Below, in pieces: positions 61,849-64,000 of a stretch of DNA of 64,000 bases. Both the position numbers and the translations under genes were made by a program. Under the pieces are notes generated by a model that was not told where the DNA came from, made no database searches, and was given only the letters and a program-made list of their open reading frames with translations. How positions within the stretch are numbered: position 1 is the first letter of the stretch; the number at the start of each line of letters is the position of its first letter. The stretch is from JADJEI01 sp035328465 (lineage in GTDB: Bacteria; Bacteroidota; Ignavibacteria; Ignavibacteriales; Ignavibacteriaceae), in NCBI GenBank assembly GCA_035328465.1, contig DAOLIQ010000004.1, positions 14,252 to 78,251 on the forward strand. The letters run 5' to 3'.

Positions 61849-62652
61849 TTAGCTTTTTCTTAAAGCTTCGAGCGCTCTTCCATATTTTCCTTCAGCGCTT
61901 GATGCAAGAGCATTTTTTAATAAAATTACATTCGGCTCATCAGAGATTTCTTCCTTTTTCAGTAAATCTAATTTTTCATTCATTGATTTTCCTTGAACGA
62001 AAAAAATATTAAATGCTTTTTTTAATGCCGTGATTTCAACACGGGTAAAATTTTTCCGCTTCAATCCCTCTACATTAATTGCTCTTTCACGTGCAGGGTT
62101 TCCCTCTACCGTAACGAAGGGGGGGACATCTCTGTTTATGCGGCTCATAAAACCCACAAAACAATTTTGCCCGATAGTTACAAATTGATGAATGCCGACC
62201 AGACCGCCGATATAAGCAAAATCATTTATTACAATATGACCGGCAAGCTGCGTGGAGTTAGCAATTATAATATTATTACCGAGTATGCAATCGTGAGCAA
62301 TGTGTGTGTAGGCCATGATAAGATTATTATTGCCGATAATAGTTTTTCCATCATTTGCAATTGTACCTTGATGAATTGTTACGCATTCACGAATCGAATT
62401 GTTGTTACCAATAATGACCTGTGAGGCTTCACCTTTGTATTTCAAATCCTGACTGATGTTACCAACAACTGCGCCGGGATGAACTGTATTGCCCTCACCC
62501 ATAGAAATTGGTCCATATAAAACTGCATGATCTTTAATTACACTTCTATCACCAATTATCACACTGCCTTTAATTACAGAAAAAGCTCCAACTTGAACAT
62601 CTTTTCCAAGCTGAACTTCTCTATCAATAATAGCTGTAGGATGAATACTCAT
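61849..62652 (-). CDS. lpxA: UDP-N-acetylglucosamine acyltransferase
   Basis: A 267-residue trimeric left-handed beta-helix acyltransferase with hexapeptide repeats (for example IGNNNSIRECVTIHQGTI). The catalytic histidine is H120 in MAYTHIAHDC, at the place of E. coli H125. GNPARERAINVEGLKRKNF and the helical C terminus complete the family. It starts lipid A synthesis on UDP-GlcNAc. GGAAG precedes the ATG. It sits 26 bases before the flippase and could be cotranscribed with the polysaccharide genes. Confidence 0.96.
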   Translation of the reverse strand: MSIHPTAIIDREVQLGKDVQVGAFSVIKGSVIIGDRSVIKDHAVLYGPISMGEGNTVHPGAVVGNISQDLKYKGEASQVIIGNNNSIRECVTIHQGTIANDGKTIIGNNNLIMAYTHIAHDCILGNNIIIANSTQLAGHIVINDFAYIGGLVGIHQFVTIGQNCFVGFMSRINRDVPPFVTVEGNPARERAINVEGLKRKNFTRVEITALKKAFNIFFVQGKSMNEKLDLLKKEEISDEPNVILLKNALASSAEGKYGRALEALRKS

Positions 62653-62710
62653 TTTTCTTCCGTGTTAATAATAGTTGTTAAAAAATTTAATGAGAATAAT
62701 ACCTATTCTT

Positions 62711-63682
62711 TTATTCAAAATATTTTCTAATTTCTTTTATGTCTGTGGTCAAACCAAGTACGATCATTAATTTTATTCGAGCTTTTTGTCCGTTCAAATA
62801 TTCCGAAAATATAACTCCGAGATTGTGCAGATGTTTACCAGCGCCGGGATAACTATAAATGTCATCAGTTTCTCCAGCCGGGCAGCGGGAAGTTAATACG
62901 ACCGGGATGCCCTTTTCAACTGCATATTTAATTCCTTCAAAAGCAGGGGGCGGAACATTACCAACGCCAAGAGCTTCAACTACAATTCCATCAGCTCCGC
63001 TGTCGGCAGAATACTTGAAAAACTTTTCATCCATTCCGGCATAGACAGTGAGAAGATCAACGTTAGTATTAATTTTTCTTGTTACAATTTTTTCTAGATG
63101 ACGTGGCAGCCGGTTAAAAACCACCCTTCCATTCTGAACAAAACCGAGAGTACCAAAGTCCAAACTTTTGAAAGATTCAACCGAATCGGAAAATATTTTG
63201 GTTACTTCGCTAGCTGAATTTATTTCACCATTAAGGCAAACGAGCACGCCGAGTTTTTTTGAATTATCATTCAAGCAAATATGGATTGCATCAATCAGGT
63301 TTTGAGGACCATCCCAATCGGGGTCGGAGCTGTTTTTCATCGAACCAATAAGAACAATTGGTATCTCTGTTTTAACTGTAAGGTCGAGAAAGTAAGCTGT
63401 TTCCTCCAATGTGTCTGTTCCATGAGTGACAATAACTCCATCATAATTATTTGCTGCAAGTTGAGCAGATATTTTTTGAGATAAATCAAGCATAAGTTCG
63501 GGAGTGACATGCGGTCCGGGGTATTTCCCAAAATCAAAACAATGAATTTCGGCAAGTGATTTTGCAGAAGGAATCATGTTCATCAATTCTTCACCGGAAA
63601 ATCGAGGGATAGCTCCACCGGTTTCTTTATCAATCATCATCGAAAAAGTTCCTCCGGTAAAAACAATAAGTATTTTCTTCAT
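62711..63682 (-). CDS. L-asparaginase (asparaginase/glutaminase family)
   Basis: A 323-residue protein of asparaginase length, without a signal peptide, so a cytoplasmic type I-like enzyme. The nucleophile is T12 in TGGTFS, and the second catalytic set is T89-D90 in VTHGTDTLEETAYFLDL. The lysine of LIGSMKNSSD completes the usual proton relay, and the C-terminal half carries SADSGADGIVVEALGVGNVPPPAFEGI. It hydrolyses asparagine to aspartate and ammonia. It is 58 bases before lpxA; cotranscription is possible but the pathways do not obviously match. Confidence 0.92.
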   Translation of the reverse strand: MKKILIVFTGGTFSMMIDKETGGAIPRFSGEELMNMIPSAKSLAEIHCFDFGKYPGPHVTPELMLDLSQKISAQLAANNYDGVIVTHGTDTLEETAYFLDLTVKTEIPIVLIGSMKNSSDPDWDGPQNLIDAIHICLNDNSKKLGVLVCLNGEINSASEVTKIFSDSVESFKSLDFGTLGFVQNGRVVFNRLPRHLEKIVTRKINTNVDLLTVYAGMDEKFFKYSADSGADGIVVEALGVGNVPPPAFEGIKYAVEKGIPVVLTSRCPAGETDDIYSYPGAGKHLHNLGVIFSEYLNGQKARIKLMIVLGLTTDIKEIRKYFE

Positions 63683-63938
63683 TAAGCCGATTTGTGTATT
63701 TATTGAAATAAAATTTGATGAGCAAAGTTATAAAATGATTTATACATTCAGGAAAATATTTTACCGCAAATTATTATTCCTCTTCTGTAATTATTTCAAA
63801 GCACTTTCGTACATTATTAACGGGAGATTTTGAAAAACAAAATTTCCCTTTGTTTACAGCTATATTTTCGGAGATGGAGAGGTGACCGGTATTATTGTTG
63901 CTGTAATTAATTCGTTATCTTGAAAGTGGAGTGCTATT
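63683..63938. other. 256-base intergenic stretch between divergent genes
   Basis: The DNA between the asparaginase start and the partial gene at the right edge holds no hairpin, repeat or clear promoter pair that I can support. GGAG at 63928-63931 belongs to the ribosome site of the partial gene. Confidence 0.4.
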
Positions 63939-64000
63939 ATGGTTACGGGTAATTACCTCCCGTTTAATTTTCACTCCTTACTTTTCTTAAATGTGTTTTT
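63939..64000 (+). CDS. N-terminal fragment of a plus-strand gene cut by the window end
   Basis: An ATG with GGAG eight bases upstream opens a frame that runs to the window edge after 20 full codons, reading MVTGNYLPFNFHSLLFLNVF. This looks like a hydrophobic N terminus, but 20 residues are too few to name anything. A short chance frame is also possible. Confidence 0.35.
   Translation, partial: MVTGNYLPFNFHSLLFLNVF

Noticed and set aside
54213..62652. A defence island or prophage in the polysaccharide region
   Set aside because: Every frame fits envelope or sugar families; no integrase, toxin-antitoxin, restriction or phage structural gene is visible.
1..64000. rRNA or tRNA genes
   Set aside because: I looked through the intergenic gaps for cloverleaf-like GC-rich stretches with a TTCGA-type T-loop and found none that fold plausibly. 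A tRNA search tool should confirm.

Overview
The window looks like a chromosomal segment from an AT-rich member of the Ignavibacteriota/Bacteroidota lineage. Four secreted proteins end in type IX secretion (T9SS) sorting domains with the NYPNPFNP or NFPNPFNP turn seen in Ignavibacteria. The flanking genes (DUF5686 outer-membrane protein, Wzi-like barrel, secreted tricorn, DPP4-type and M13 peptidases, DUF2911, TIGR03790) fit that placement. I saw no rRNA, tRNA, CRISPR array, transposase or phage gene.

Layout. 1-12 kb: a partial membrane protein (-), a YbaK deacylase, an M13 peptidase, a malQ/TerB pair joined by a TAATG overlap, a secreted tricorn peptidase followed by a 41-codon small ORF and a terminator, an alpha/beta hydrolase, glycogen synthase and a lipoprotein MsrA. 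12-18 kb: CorA, an M14 carboxypeptidase, an ATP-grasp ligase and a di-haem peroxidase lipoprotein. 18-29 kb: two T9SS cargo proteins, a DPP4-like peptidase, GNAT and HAD enzymes, a LolA-like protein, a DUF5686 protein and an RRM protein. 29-33 kb: an esterase, a YpfJ-type metallopeptidase, a class-B-like phosphatase, then about 1 kb of decayed sequence containing a 21-bp periodic array. 33-40 kb: a minus-strand nucleotide-sugar and outer-membrane cluster (rfbA, rfbC, DegT aminotransferase, Wzi-like, fcl, gmd). 40-54 kb: housekeeping and envelope genes (mgtE, pdxB, a TonB/MORN protein, a HEAGH membrane protein, DUF2911, TIGR03790, rlpA, plsY-gpsA, ogt, nfuA) and a 1101-residue T9SS trypsin-like protease. 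54-64 kb: a tightly packed minus-strand polysaccharide operon (flippase, five glycosyltransferase or sugar-transferase genes and a DUF268 methyltransferase-like gene), preceded by lpxA and an asparaginase.

The common theme is the cell envelope. The sugar nucleotides made at 33-40 kb (GDP-fucose and a dTDP-sugar intermediate) could feed the glycosyltransferases at 54-61 kb. LpxA supplies lipid A, PlsY/GpsA supply phospholipid, and many exported peptidases suggest life on protein-rich or polymeric substrates. The most unusual non-gene signal is the 21-bp periodic, heptad-coding decayed array at about 32.9-33.2 kb. I did not find a convincing new defence or mobile system.
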